A stretch of 64,000 nt of DNA from Myripristis murdjan (GCF_902150065.1 NC_043986.1:9271390-9335389); one strand, 5' to 3'; counted from the stretch's first letter, positions 12,292-24,904 are shown. Notes: generated from the sequence alone by a model not told the origin. Program-made: numbers and translations.

Positions 12292-14349
12292 ATTTTTTAT
12301 ACGTGTCATTAGATCAGATACGTCTAATTAGCTGCAATTCAACTTCACACCACTAGATGTCGCAGGTCTACAACATAAAATCAAACTCTACTATCTGCAG
12401 CTCTGGCGCCCCCTGTGTGCAGTTTGAGGTATTACAGTTTTATTCTAAAAGAGTGAAATACTACAGAGCTGAGTGCCAGACTGCCTGCTGTGACTGACTG
12501 TGACTTCTCAATGCCAGCAGGTTTCAAGCCTCCTCTGCGGAGATGTTTTTACAAGCTGTTGTAAATATACTTTTCCATACTTTAATGCATCCTGTGGCCT
12601 TCTTTGAAAACTAGTTGAACAAAGTGTACTTTGTTTTCAGGCTTATACTCTACAGCCCAGCAGTGCTAATCAGTGTTAATAATTTCCCAAGAACATGAAA
12701 ATCCTTTTGCAACATGACAACCTTTGGCATTAGACGCTGGTTATGCATGAATACTGTGGGCATGGGTTTTTAAATCTTAAATGACCCACCTCTCTCTCTC
12801 TCTCTCTCTCTCTTGTGTGTGTTGTCCACGTAGCAATGTGCTGTTCCTTGTTTGTCCGCATTATTAGCCCAGCAGACCCCTGCTGTCTAATAGCATTACG
12901 TGATGATAAACTGTGCCACAGCTGAGGGTTCAAACCCTCGGCCAGCTCGTCTGCTTCACATCAAGCAGCAGCCGCAGACAGATCGCCTGGTTTCTGCAGC
13001 GAGGCCAAATGTGGCCAGAGTCTGTGTGTAACCAGCGGGTGATTTTCTCAAATCTAACAAAAGAGAGAAGGCTTGTATGTTCAAATGCAGAAAACATAAA
13101 AAACATATATATTTCTATGGCTACCCTGCATGTTCCGGTAAAAGTTCATGAAAAGTATATGTGTAAAGCTTCAGGTGCAAGTAAAAAAGATTGACTGGAC
13201 TTTTATATAATATCCTTCAGTCTGTAATCAGCTGGGACTGATGGGGATGCTTCTCCCATCATGTCACACCCTCTGCTTGTAAAATGATCAGCAGCTCTAT
13301 TTACCCAGCACATAAATCATTTCTAAGGGCAAAGAGATCAGAAGGGAGACAAAATAATTCAGATTTTGGAGACATAAAACGACATTATTAATATCTTTAT
13401 TGAGGATGAATGTGCTATAGTGCTGATCCAGTGCAGTGATTCTTACTGCTGAGACTCTGAAAGTTAAAAAAAAAAAAAAAAACTCTGTAATGGGCGGTGG
13501 CTGTTTGATAAATTCATCCATCCAATTCTGCATGAATTTTGAAGCGATAGTTACTGCAGATCTGCTGTTAAACAACCCTGAAGTGTGCTAGAGACAACTT
13601 GGTCTCGCAGTTGAAAACGTGCCTATAGAGTTGGCTGGTTTCCAATTAGGTGGACTTAACTGTGAGCTGCAGCCTCGCAGGTCAGCAGGAACTCCAGGCA
13701 GAGCTAAGCTGATATCCGCACAGTCCCCTTTTGGGTCGATTCATGAGACAGATGGAGGTAAACAAGGAGTGAAACACTTCCATCATGGGAACCAGACCTG
13801 GCACCACAACAGAAGTGCAGAAAGATTATTATTACTATTTATTTATTTATTTTTTGTAGTGGCCTGGACAGTCTTGTTTTATTTTATTCTGAGCAAAACA
13901 TGTTTGTTAAAAAAAAAAAAGTCTATTGCTGATCCCAAATTCTGTCTCTGAGGACATCATACAGTTCCTCATTTTTCCTTTGTACAGAGGTTTGAAACCG
14001 AACTCGCCCTGTTGTTTTGGTCTGTCCTCTTGGCGTAGTTTAGTTTAGTCATCGTGGTGATGATGAAGATGATGATGATGATGATGATGCTGCAGAAATG
14101 TCACACAAATAATAAAAAGGCTTTTGTGGTACTTGCACACTCACCCACTCGCCGATTGTGCTGTTATTGTTGTTCAAAAAGTCATATTTTGAGTAATTTT
14201 GAGGGAAACTGGGTGCCGAGAAAGTGCTGCGAATCAAAAATGAAAGATGAGAGACCACTTCAAAGCAAAAGTGTAACAGTGTGTTTAATTTGCTCAATTA
14301 GCACATACAATTGTTTGCATATAAAGAACACAAAAACTTTCTCACTTTT

Positions 14350-14388
<39 letters not shown>

Positions 14389-14946
14389 AAAAACACAAAA
14401 CCAAAGCTCTTGTTTTCTTGTAACGAGTCACAGTCTTTTTGAAGTGATGCAGTGGCTTCTGAATTCACTGGCTCCACACAAAACTCACCCAAAAGTAATT
14501 AGGAATCTTACAAACCTTCACTAAAAGTAGCCTAAATAAATAAATAAAGTGGCACTGCAAGACTCCAGCCGACCACTGTGTCCTCAGCAGGGCCTGTGAA
14601 CGATGTTGGCTGCTGTCCAAGTGGAGGGACTTAGCTCTGACTTAGAGGCTCACAGATCAACAGGAACAGCGCTGACACTAAGCTGGCTGACCTAAACAGG
14701 CCTCGGACGCCTCCAGCGGGTACAGCAACAAGACGGCGTGGAGGGCCGAGTGTCGACAGTCTGCTGTCAATCTCCTTTTCTACGCAAGAAAATCATTTTC
14801 CTTTGAATAACCAAACATCGTTTCTTTGGCACCATTTCATGTTTCCCGTGTAAATGTCAAGGCATATTAATGGAAAAACTGATAGAGATTCCAGGTGTAG
14901 AAGGTGTAAAGGGTCAGCTTGTCAGTAATATGCAAAGTAACCTTTT

Positions 14947-14978
<32 letters not shown>

Positions 14979-15104
14979 ACGCACAACATGACCAAACACA
15001 CACATTCTCCGTCTGCACCTGCCCTCTTCTCCTTTAATGGGCACCATTCAAATTTAGCCTTCATTTGAGGATTCAAATAATAATGCTGGATTCTTTAGCA
15101 AGGA

Positions 15105-15163
<59 letters not shown>

Positions 15164-15311
15164 CTCTTCACATAAGTGGGACCCAGTGCAATTTATTCAG
15201 ATCTTTGATGTCAGAACAGAGATGCTGGTCTGATTTGGGACTAACAAGACACTTGCAGGAGCTCATTTGCAAAAGACTGTATTGCACACACACACACACA
15301 CACACACACAG
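14947..15311. repeat. Three (CA)n tracts
   Basis: CA dinucleotide arrays at about 14947-14970, 15108-15161 and 15284-15311, separated by unique DNA. Confidence 0.95.
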
Positions 15312-17328
15312 GGGCACAGGCACACATACACACACGCTGCTTTGACAGGTTGGGAGAACTATAGCCCTTCCCACACAGGGATTTATTACTGCCTGCAGAC
15401 ACCTCGTCTGAGGCTGATGAACTCTGCTTAATAAATCGCTGTTGTCGCAGGAAAAAAAAAAACCTTGTAGCTCCCATTTTTTCGGAGATGATCATGTTTC
15501 CCCCCTCAAACCGAAGGCTTTCAAGGACTGTTCAACTTTTAAACTTTCAAACCGCTCAACTTTCACGACCTTTAGGCTCCATGAAATCAGTTCCAAACCT
15601 AAACAAAAACACATACAAGTGGGTGTCTATCTGGAGAGAGAGGGCTGTTGTGTTCTGAAAAAATGGACCTTGTGGAGATACCAGGTTTCCGTCTGACTGC
15701 AGTGAATCAGTGTTGCATGAAAGAGGAGCATCACATTTCCTTAATGGTCCTGCTTTTTTGTCTGAGGACAGAGATGAGTGGAGCCAGAGGTGTAAAGAAA
15801 CCTCTGTGGGTTTGGAAGTGAAACACACTCGGTGAACAGGGTCGTCTTGTTTTAACTTCTAATTAAACCGAATCCCAGAGGCAGCTCTATATAATGTGTA
15901 GGCTACGTTTAATTTGATAACCTCTGTGCATGCATAGAGATGTGTGTGTGTGTTCCTTATTACCATATAGGCTACTTATATGATACATTATACCAATATG
16001 CAGTTTCCTTTCTCTATAAATCTGAAACAACACAATTAAAATACATATACAGGAAGTCAAGGTAACAGACTGTAAATAACTTGCACTTCTCATGTGAAAG
16101 TGTCATGCTGCTGTTTTCTGGGTAAATGAAATTTATATTTTCATTGTGGTTTCATCTTTTTTCCACACCACATTTCACTCCATAAAGGTCAAGCGAGGAT
16201 GTGTTGGCTTGTGTGTCACCAGTTTCCAGGTAAAGGATACACAGAGTTTAATTAATCAGTCAACTATAGCACTTTGACCAAGTTGCTGCCCAGGCATCCC
16301 CATCCATAAAATTAATTTATGTAGCCAATAGGCGTATTATCTCCAAATATGCATCATGTCATCCACAAAATTAACCGGTTGAGACGCCCAGTAGGCTCTG
16401 TCAGTCTGAGCGGCTCCCCACTGCGTTGATTTGCCATTTGATGAGTCGTAAAGACAGAAAACAAGGGGATTATGTTTTATGATAGCCTAATTTGGCTTTG
16501 GTTGCCAGGAACAGAGGCGAGGGACCGTATTATGTGGAGTACAACAGTTTCCCTTCGGTGTGTTTGGAGCGGAGTCACAGCAGCATCTGCAGCTGAGCCT
16601 GCACGGTGCAAAATCTTTTGTGACTTTCGTGCAAAATCGCGTTTTCTTTCTTTGCATCCCCACCAGACTGCATCTTTTTCAACATTTTGGTGCATTTTTC
16701 TCCTCCTGACTTTCTCTGATAATCATCCCTAGCAACAGCCTTTGTAGATCAATATTTGAATGTGACGTGGACTATTATCAATATACTGCTGCCTTTGTTG
16801 TCATAAGCCTAGAAATCCTCGAGCTCGCCGTCAGACACACGCCTGTCTCTCTGGTCGCCTTTGAAAGGACACAGTGTTTGCATGCTTTTCCATTTCCTCC
16901 AGTCATCTCCCCAAGGCCTGAAAACCCCTCAGCCTGAGTGAAGGACAGGAAAGCGCCTCTGTGCCTCTCAGCTGGAGCGCAGCTTCTTCTGATCGGACAT
17001 CCTGATACGAGACGAAAATGGCTCCGACTTCAACAATCACTAGAAAATTATACGACAGTATGGCCTACTTGCAACATATTTTGCACCAACAGCACAGTAA
17101 TTATCACAGAGGGTCCAGAAGGAACAGTGAGGATCAGATGTAAATTCACCCTCTCTCCCCCTCCTCCCTCCTCCTCCTCATCCCTCTCTCCCTCCCTCCA
17201 CAGACAAAGCAACAGGTTTAAATCCTTTAGTCCGTCTCAGTGTTTTGGGTGTTGGGCCTGGCAACTCGCTGCTTTAGCCGCATAACTTCCCTCCATACAT
17301 GCTTCATAAACTTCTGTAAATTGGAGCC

Positions 17329-19231
17329 ATGATATTCCGGACGGCAGTAGAGCATGCCAAGAAGCACCCCGGCGTAAGTAAACAGCAATTTTTGAGACTT
17401 TGCATGACTGCTATTACTTTTGTGACAAAAACTGCAAAACTTATTTCACTGGAAAATGTTGTGCATGTTGCTTAAGTTTGATTAGGACCGGCAAAAGAGC
17501 AATTTAGACTTAAACTGAGCCTGAGTAATGGACAAGAATGAACTTGAACTTGAGTCTTTCCGTTCACTTTCTCGTATTTTGCACTTAAAATGATTGTAGA
17601 ATTAGGCCTACTTTAAATCACAGATGCGCAACTCTTGCATAACATGGATTGGCACGACTTTGCAGAATCAGCATTTGGACAGCTCCCGTGTATTATAGCG
17701 ATAGAAATGAAAAATACTACATATTCAAATATTCCTGGAAGTTTATAGTTTCTGTAGTACCTAGGCCTAGTGAGTTTATAGTAATCTCAATTTATGGTAT
17801 TCCCTGTGGTAGATTCATAAATGGATCTATATGGACTTTTCTCTGCTGTGATTTTGGAAAATATAACTCTAAAATATGTTTCATAGGATTTATTAGGCCT
17901 ATAGCTGCGCACAAATTACTTCCTTTGGTTACAAATGCCACACTTTGTTGATGATAGCACAGAAAAAAAAAAAAACCCTGATGAGTGTGTATAGTAAGTA
18001 CATTAGGTGGTGAATGAACTGGTCACAGTTGGCGAGGTGATCGGAAGTCTAATTTTGTCTCATCTAATCCCATCTACTTTCTATCAGTCAGTTTACTGTA
18101 GTAGTTCATTTGAAATGAAGCCAAAGACTTACTGTAAAAAAGAGAGAGAGAGACAGCTCTGTGACCTTTACAAACCTCCTAAATCCAAACTGACTAAATC
18201 CAAGCATTTAAGAAACAAGTGCTTGGACTGAAATTAAAAAAAGTGAGTTGGGCCTACAGGGTGAGGGATTATTTCTGCGTTTTCGACAAGCTTGTCTGAC
18301 AGGGAGCGGAGCCCAGGGAGTTGAGTTTGAGCCCCGTTTTTCCTGCTGAGTGACAGAGTTTCCCCTCCTTGTCATCACCCTCCCAGGAGAGAGAGAGAGA
18401 GGAGCTGCAGGGAGGGAATCCCTATGAGACTCTACCATTCCCCTTGATCTGGTCTATCATCCTGACAGTTAGACAGACAGATAGAGAGACAGGCAGGCAG
18501 AGAGACAGGCCGGCAGCCTGAGATAGAGGAGAACTGCAGGGAGGGAATCCCTATGAGACTCTACCAGCCTCCTTGATCTGCTCGTCTGTTTGACAGACAG
18601 ATAGACAGACAGACACACAGACAGAGACAGAGAGTCAGAGAGGCAGTTAGACAGGCAGATAGAGTCTGACGGATATAGAGACATAGAGGGACAGAGAGAC
18701 GGAGAGAGAGAGAGAATCAGAGAGGGAGTTGGACAGGTAGAATGAGAGCTAGACAGGCAGAAAAAAATCATTCAGAAAGACAGGGTGTTAATTAGAATCA
18801 GACAGACAGATAGAGAGACAGATGGACAGAAAGTCAGATGGATAGGGAGACAGAGGATAGCAAGTCAGACAGACAGAAAGTCACACAGACTGCTAGAAAG
18901 ATAATCAGACAGATATGGAGACAGACAGATAGGGAGACAGACAGGCAGACAAAGAGTTGGTCATAAAAAGAGATAGAATGAAGTCAGACAGACAGAATCA
19001 GGCAGACAGACAGAGGAGGAGACAGACAGAAAGTCAGATGGATAGAGAGACAGACAGACAGAAAATAGTGAGTCAGACAGTCAGAGAGTCAGACAAGCAG
19101 ATAGAGAAGCAGACAGATGAATAGAGAGCCGGACAGGCAGATGGAGAGTCAGACAGGCAGACAGATAGTCAAACAGATGGAGGCGGACAAGCAGATAGTG
19201 AATCAGACCGTTAGATATACACACCAAGACA

Positions 19232-19314
<83 letters not shown>

Positions 19315-19467
19315 TACTCGTTCCGTCTTGTGTCCTCATGTGTAATTTCACCTGACAGAACAAAGTGCTCTGCCAGCTGATCTTTACATCTCTTTATTAT
19401 AAATCAAAGGTTTGTTTTTTTTTCTCACTCACACATACACACACACACACCTACAAACACATGGCAG

Positions 19468-19500
<33 letters not shown>

Positions 19501-22500
19501 TGCACATGACGTGTGCCTGTGTCAGCAGGTTTATTGGGATGACGTAGCAGAACCAGGCCGTTGGAGGCTAATCCCAAGAGCTGCACTGGTCAGCTGCTCC
19601 GCTCCGCTCTGCTGCAGTAATCTGTAACCAGGAAGACTCTAACACACTACAACACAACACAACACAACGCTACACAATGCTACACAACACAACACAACAC
19701 AACACAACACAACACAACACAACACAACACAACACAACACAACATTACATAGCACAATAGAGTACCATAAAATACAACACAACACAAGACAATACAATAC
19801 AATACAAGACAACACAGCACAGCACAACCCAGCAGAACATAACAATACCACACAACACAATACCATAAAATGCAACACAACACACTCAACGATGCAATGC
19901 GATATGATGTGATACGATCTGTTACATCATGATACGTCACGATACAATATGATAAGATATGATACAATTCAGTAAGATAAGATAAGATATGGTTTGATAC
20001 GATACAATACGATATGATACAATAAGATTAGATACAATATGACACAATACAATGTGATACGGTACGATAAGATGCAATTTGATTCGATATGATATGATAC
20101 AGCACAATACAGAGTAATCAAGATTCATACCCCACAAGGGGCCATTTAAGGGCCTAATTAAAAGTACAAACAAGCACAGGGCGTGGCAGAAAGAGACAAG
20201 ACGGGTTGTCACGGCAACAAGTGGCATGTTGCATGTTGTGTTGATGAAGAGCAGAGTAAAGGCAGAGGTCGGCGGTCGGTTGTATTTGACTATATGGCCA
20301 TTTATTTATCCTTTATAGATGAAACAGCAGTGGTTTATTTTTAACGGCTACGTTGAGGTGGACTGTGTAAAACTGCACTGAAGTGAGGACATGTTGAACT
20401 CATCTGAGGAAAAATGCATACACAAATTTTGAAGGTTGAATCTGCATGGTTCTCATTGTCGTCCTGACACTGATAGATTACATGTTTACTTTTCCTTTTC
20501 AGCTGAGTTTATGCAGTCCTTACTTCAACTGTCCAATCTACATTGTTTTTTATAGAGCTATCAGTCAACATCCCGAATTAATATATAACGTGTGGTTTAA
20601 ATAAATATGTGCTTTTAAAGGATAGTCATACAATGAGTATGATGTAAACTTTGTCATCACTTTGTTATCTTTGTCATTTAACCCCTTCAGGCCGACTTAC
20701 TGTCTTTCGGAGGCTGTAGAGGGCTCTGCAGAGCATTTTTATTCATTCTCTAGAGGTTACAGTGGTTACACGTTGCACCAAATCTGTGTAACAAATGGTA
20801 TCAACCCAAAATCTCTGCAACAACTTATGACAGATCGTTGAACAAGGGAATGGCTACCATATGCACCCATCATAATGTTCCACCTCTTATACACTTGACA
20901 AACAAATGATTGAAAAAAAAAAACAAAAAACAGGTGCCTAACTAAAACACCACGTTTATTACAGATTTATGGCTATAATAACTTGTCACAGAGTGCTGAG
21001 CTGCATCTCAAATCAATTTGCACGTTCTCAGCTTTCAGGTGATGTTTACCACTAATATGTGGCATCTACTGTTTACATTTTGTTTCCCCCTGAAGATCTC
21101 CTGCCCCCTCACGAAAAACGGGTCAAAGAAAGGCCCAGAATGGTAAGGAGCTAATATCACCTGGGCCTTTTAAGGACCTGCTTCGGGGTTCATGGAGTTC
21201 ACATTTCTGTGGGTCGCACCACTCTTTTCTTAGTCTGGTCAGTGATGGTAGATATCACAACTACCCAGTTCTTCTTCTGTTTATATCAAACAAACTGCAG
21301 TTGCAGCTGCATGAAAAATGCATCGTTTCCAGCGAGGCAGAAGATTTTTCTGAGGAAAGACCTACCAGACCTCGGATGTTTACAAAAGCAATCGTAAAAG
21401 TTATAAGATTATATAGTATGTTGACATACTGTATGTTACTATTGTGTGAAGTCAATCAGCGATAGAGAGACAGACATCTCCATGACAACATAATGGTTTG
21501 TAACTAAACAGATTTGATAACGTTTTTTTGTCCCTATTGGTAAGCCACAATAAAAATTGCATGCCTGTATGCATGCCACATCCTTTAAATGAGATGTTTT
21601 CTTCAGCCTGAGAGTTGTTGTTTTTTTTACCGTATAGTTTACATTGGGTTTACATTATGTGTTATACTATTGCTGCAAAATTCCCCGGAGACAATAAAGC
21701 TGAAAGTGAAGTGAAAGTGAAAGTGTGGGGAGCATAAGTTTGTATTCTGTGTCAGAGTGGAAGAAGTTGGTTGAATTCACTTCTCAGTCAGAGATACTGT
21801 ACTTGCCCTTGTTTAATTCAAGGATGTGCTTTTGCATTAGCATACTCAGTGAGGTAGTCAGCGATCATAATGACAGGCACAGGATTCATGCTGTGGAAAC
21901 TGAGTGCGGCTCGTGCCAAGAGGAATAGGAGTGCATGAAAGGTGCCTGTGGCAATTCTGCCCTCAGTTTATATGTTGTACCCCATCAGAATATTGGCCAA
22001 ATGCAAATAACTCAGCAGAGCATGGTTTCCCCAACGTTAACACATAGACAGGTGTGGTTGCTTCTCTCATATTTTGTTTTACATTATAATTATTCCCAGA
22101 AGTAGCTGCATTTTGTTTTCTGAGTCAACAAGGCGTACCGTTATTCTTCATCTTCCTTCATATTGTTCTGCAACAAGTGCTGGTTCTTTGTTTAAAATCT
22201 GAAAAACTAAAAACATGTCCAGTGTCTGAGAGATTCATTTTGAAAACCTGGTATAATTCTCGTCAAATTTTCAAACGTTAAAATGTCAAGATAAACACCT
22301 GAAATGCACGGAGGTATTCATGGCTGCAGCTGTTCCTTCCTTCTGCTGCTCATCAGTTTGAATCAGTCGAGAAAATGTCCATGAGAAATGTTGCTTCTGA
22401 CAGCCAGCACACTGCATGCACTGTAGACCGCGGACCAAACAACGTCAAATGCATGTACGTATGCATTTGAGTACTGGGAAATACTACAACTGCAGCTTGA

Positions 22501-22801
22501 AGCCATCTCCAGTGTGCATATTTATGTGTTTATTTTACTTCCATCAAGCTGTGCTTTTGGCTTTGGGCAGCTAACAGAGAGATGATCAGTTCTTTTTCTT
22601 AAAGGTTCTGGCTAAACTTGTAAAATTTGTAAACTTGTTGAGGGCATTTAAAGCCCTTTGTGATTGTAAACATTAATATTGGGCTTTAAATGAACTTGAA
22701 CTTAAAGTAAGTGTCATTTATGTGCGAGTTAGTAGAAATTATGAATTGCATTAAGGAAAGATCAAATATAATGTTACAAGAAGCCATGGAGTCTTAATGC
22801 A

Positions 22802-22864
<63 letters not shown>

Positions 22865-24078
22865 GCTCATCCCCCAGTTCTTCTTCATCTGTCTGGGAAT
22901 GGGTGGGGCGACCTTGTATCTGGTGCGGCTTGCCAAGGGACCCCACGTTACGTAAGGCTCAACATTCTTCTTTTTCCATGGAAAGCTGCGATCCCGGCCT
23001 GACACCTGAGTCAATAATCCAGAGTAATCTGATCTCGGATCCAGTTATTTCAAAGCTAACACGATTTCTGGCATGGAAATAAACTCACCACTGGATATGA
23101 TCAAACCCGAGGATCACCTCTGTTTCTTAAATATTGAGCAGTGAACATCAGCACCGTATGATAGACTGCAGTTCAGTTTTAAGCTTTTTGCTGTAAACTT
23201 GTGGCCATGTAAAACCCTTTGAGACTTTACACAGCGATACTGGGCTTTAAATAAACTTGAACTTGAACTTGAACTTGAACTTGAACCTGAACTTGAGGTG
23301 GAAGGTCAAAGGAAACAGGGAAATAATGGATTTTAGACTACAGTAATTCAACTCAATCTTCCTCTCATCCTAATACGCTGTGATTTCATCTTGAAATGCA
23401 GATTTGGAAAAGAAAAAAAAAAAAATGTAACAAGCTGTGCGGTGTGCAGATATGTTTACCCCACCACCCCCTCCCCATACCCTTATAGCTAACAAGAGAA
23501 ACACTTTTCATGATTTTTCTAACAACAGGGAAGCCGTTTCCCTTCATCTCCCCCTCAAACTGCCTCTTGCTTGGATTTCCTCCCCCTGCTGCTGTCCAAA
23601 CTGTTGACTTGCACTAATGATCCACTAATAACAATAATCCACTAAGAGCTCACAGGATGGTGTATTTTCTCTTCAACTGTTAATTTGCTTACAGAAAATA
23701 TTAGAGAGTGTCTCTCGGTGAAACCACAGCAGGCTGAAGGCTCGTACTGTGCGCTGAGTTTGAATCTCACTCGCAACTTTTGTTTGTCCTTGCTTCATTT
23801 TACATTTTTTTTTTTAGTTTTTTTTTTTTTTTTTTTTTTTATCATCAAACCAAGCAGTAATGTAATAAAAAAAGATCAGAAGGTCGTCAGATCACTTTTG
23901 ACAACACTAATACTATTATTTCATTTCTGTTTGTGCATGTGTGTGTGTGTGTGTGTGTGTGTGTTTAGGTGGAACAAGACCAGCAACCCTGAGCCCTGGA
24001 ATAAGCTTGATCCCACCTACCAGTACAAGGTACAGTAACACTCACGAACACACACTGAGTGCATGCATACACACACAG

Positions 24079-24143
<65 letters not shown>

Positions 24144-24904
24144 GAAACACTGTACACATACTAAAAAGCGTCAGTATTGATTTGGCAGGACAAGCAAACT
24201 GCCAAATCTAATTTAATTTTCATGTCTGATATGTAAGTGTGCACCCTGGAATTAGATGCAATAATTATTTGAACAACCTTTTTTTTTAAAAATTTTAAAA
24301 AAAAATCAATCTTAAAATACATTAAAACTGTTTAAAAACCTTCAGCTGGCACCTTACTTTGCGTTTCTGGTGCCGTTTTGTTGTTTGATGTTGTATTTGT
24401 GTTATTCTGTAAGATATTCTCATTGCACTGCAGTGCCATTAATAGGGGGGAAAAAATAATCAACAATTAGCTGAAACAAACACACATTAGCTGTCAGGTC
24501 TCAATATCAGCCGCTAAAAATAAAGGGGCTCCTTTGGACTTTCAAATTAGCAGTGCTGTTCGACAAACATACAGGGAGAAAATCAGTGCAGAAGGAGAAC
24601 AGCTCACTGCTGTTTGTCATTAAGCTCCACTGTAGCTGCAGCTGCTCTCTATGTGCATCGAGTTAGAAAAACAGAATGACGCCCTAAATCAACAAAACAG
24701 CACTAGAAGCACAATGTAAGTCACCAATCCCTGTTTTTAACCATGTTTTAGGTTTTTTAATGGTCAGGATTTCATTTGAAAGATCATATTATTGATAAAC
24801 ATAATGATTTTGCATCTGATGATCCCTATTTCTCTGTCTCGGCGCAGTTTGTGGCCATCACTACCGACTACAAAAACCTGAAGAAGGAGGGGCCCGACTT
24901 CTGA
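17329..24904 (+). CDS. ndufa4l2: NDUFA4-like 2, small mitochondrial respiratory-chain protein
   Basis: Four coding exons (17329-17373, 22866-22951, 23969-24029, 24848-24904) join in frame to 82 aa; human NDUFA4 has 81 and NDUFA4L2 87. Hallmarks are AKKHPG near the N terminus, one membrane segment (about residues 16-38, FFFICLGMGGATLYL), then NPEPWNKLDP, QYK and the C-terminal KKEGPDF. NDUFA4 is now regarded as a cytochrome c oxidase-associated subunit of the inner membrane. NDUFA4L2 is a HIF-1-induced paralogue reported to lower complex I activity. The motif ICLGMG, the TDYK segment and the tail-to-tail position beside shmt2 favour NDUFA4L2 over NDUFA4. Intron 1 is 5.5 kb and mostly repeats. 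The exon 2 acceptor uses a (CT)28 tract, and exon 3 is flanked by (GT)n and (AC)n. The call as 4L2 and not 4 is an inference from residues plus synteny. Confidence 0.93.
18395..18625. repeat. Tandem duplication of about 125 bp
   Basis: The block GGGAGGGAATCCCTATGAGA and its flanks occurs at about 18411 and again at about 18540, each time followed by a CCTTGATCTG segment and then GACAG repeats. The two units are nearly identical over about 55 bp and diverge in the microsatellite part. Confidence 0.85.
18470..19220. repeat. Degenerate AGACAG/GATAGAGA array, about 750 bp
   Basis: Purine-rich short repeats built from AGACAG, AGATAG, GAGAGAC and GTCAGAC continue for about 750 bp in ndufa4l2 intron 1. 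The array is strongly purine-biased on the plus (transcribed-sense) strand. Frames on the minus strand read as Leu/Ser/Val/Cys runs and are artefacts. Confidence 0.9.
19233..19311. repeat. (GT)n followed by (GA)n
   Basis: About 50 bp of GT dinucleotides run directly into about 27 bp of GA dinucleotides. Confidence 0.95.
19641..20112. repeat. Pentanucleotide array ACAAC grading into GATAC
   Basis: About 470 bp of five-base units. The 5' part is ACAAC/ACACA, nearly pure at 19686-19744. The middle is ACAAT and the 3' part is GATAC/GATAT. The register is kept through most of it, so it looks like one satellite whose unit changed stepwise along its length. Confidence 0.9.
20690..21155 (+). repeat. 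Interspersed repeat, copy B (ndufa4l2 intron 1)
   Basis: Second copy of the element also seen in actr5 intron 1, in the same orientation. This copy is somewhat longer at the 5' end, where it starts near AACCCCTTCAGGCCGACTTA, and it ends near AAGGAGCTAA. The relation extends over about 400 bp. Confidence 0.75.
21640..21725 (+). repeat. LINE/SINE-like 3' tail
   Basis: The wording CCCCGGAGACAATAAAGC followed by short GTGAAA repeats resembles the 3' tails of fish non-LTR elements, which end in a short tandem repeat after an AATAAA-like block. No body of the element is recognisable. Confidence 0.35.
22630..22700 (+). repeat. L2-type 3' tail fragment
   Basis: The segment GCCCTTTGTGATTGTAAA...GGGCTTTAAATGAACTTGAACTT resembles the 3' end of fish L2-like elements, which end in a variant of TTTGTGAC, a GGGCT/GTGCT motif and a short tandem tail. 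A related tail is found at 23195-23295. Confidence 0.45.
22806..22861. repeat. (CT)28 microsatellite adjoining ndufa4l2 exon 2
   Basis: Fifty-six bases of pure CT end four bases before the exon 2 boundary (TGTAG|CTC). It therefore serves as the polypyrimidine tract of that acceptor. Confidence 0.97.
23195..23295 (+). repeat. L2-type 3' tail with AACTTG hexamers
   Basis: AACCCTTTGAGACTTTACAC, then GGGCTTTAAATAAACTTG and about six AACTTG units. This is the usual form of a fish LINE or LINE-mobilised SINE tail. It lies in ndufa4l2 intron 2. Confidence 0.5.
23939..23964. repeat. (GT)13 in the acceptor of ndufa4l2 exon 3
   Basis: The GT run ends directly before TTTAG|GTGG, so the exon 3 acceptor has UG repeats in place of a normal pyrimidine tract. 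Confidence 0.95.
24079..24140. repeat. (AC)n just downstream of ndufa4l2 exon 3
   Basis: About 60 bases of AC start about 50 bp after the exon 3 donor. They are complementary to the (GT)13 before the same exon. Confidence 0.95.

Larger units (their letters stand above)
10982..17328. other. Intergenic between actr5 and ndufa4l2, no gene seen
   Basis: The first kilobase is probably actr5 3' UTR. An AATAAA at 12062-12067 could be its polyadenylation signal, but nothing decides this. The rest holds (GT)n at 12189-12291, (CT)n near 12790-12813, a GATGAT run near 14060-14088, (GA)n at 14356-14383, and three (CA)n tracts between 14947 and 15311. The last 500 bp before ndufa4l2 include a T/C-rich stretch at 17150-17205 and probably its promoter. 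A single hypoxia-response core (GACGTGG) occurs at about 16764, which alone proves nothing. Confidence 0.6.

Noticed and set aside
12009-12293. His-Thr and Val-Cys rich frames over the (GT)n tract
   Set aside because: They are translations of a dinucleotide repeat, as are those near 19.4, 24.0, 25.8, 28.6 and 52.1 kb.
12900-12970. tRNA-like T arm (AGGGTTCAAACCCT)
   Set aside because: No matching acceptor stem, D arm or anticodon arm is found upstream at the required distances.
16760-16772. Hypoxia-response core upstream of ndufa4l2
   Set aside because: A single ACGTG core 560 bp upstream is expected by chance. The family is HIF-regulated, but this site alone is no evidence.
18470-19220. Regular short repeats considered as a CRISPR-like or satellite array with spacers
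   Set aside because: Units are 4-6 bases, degenerate and without constant-length spacers, and the DNA is vertebrate. It is a plain microsatellite.
19639-19967. Cys/Val/Leu-rich frames of 79-96 codons on the minus strand
   Set aside because: They read through a pentanucleotide array whose units lack stops in these frames.
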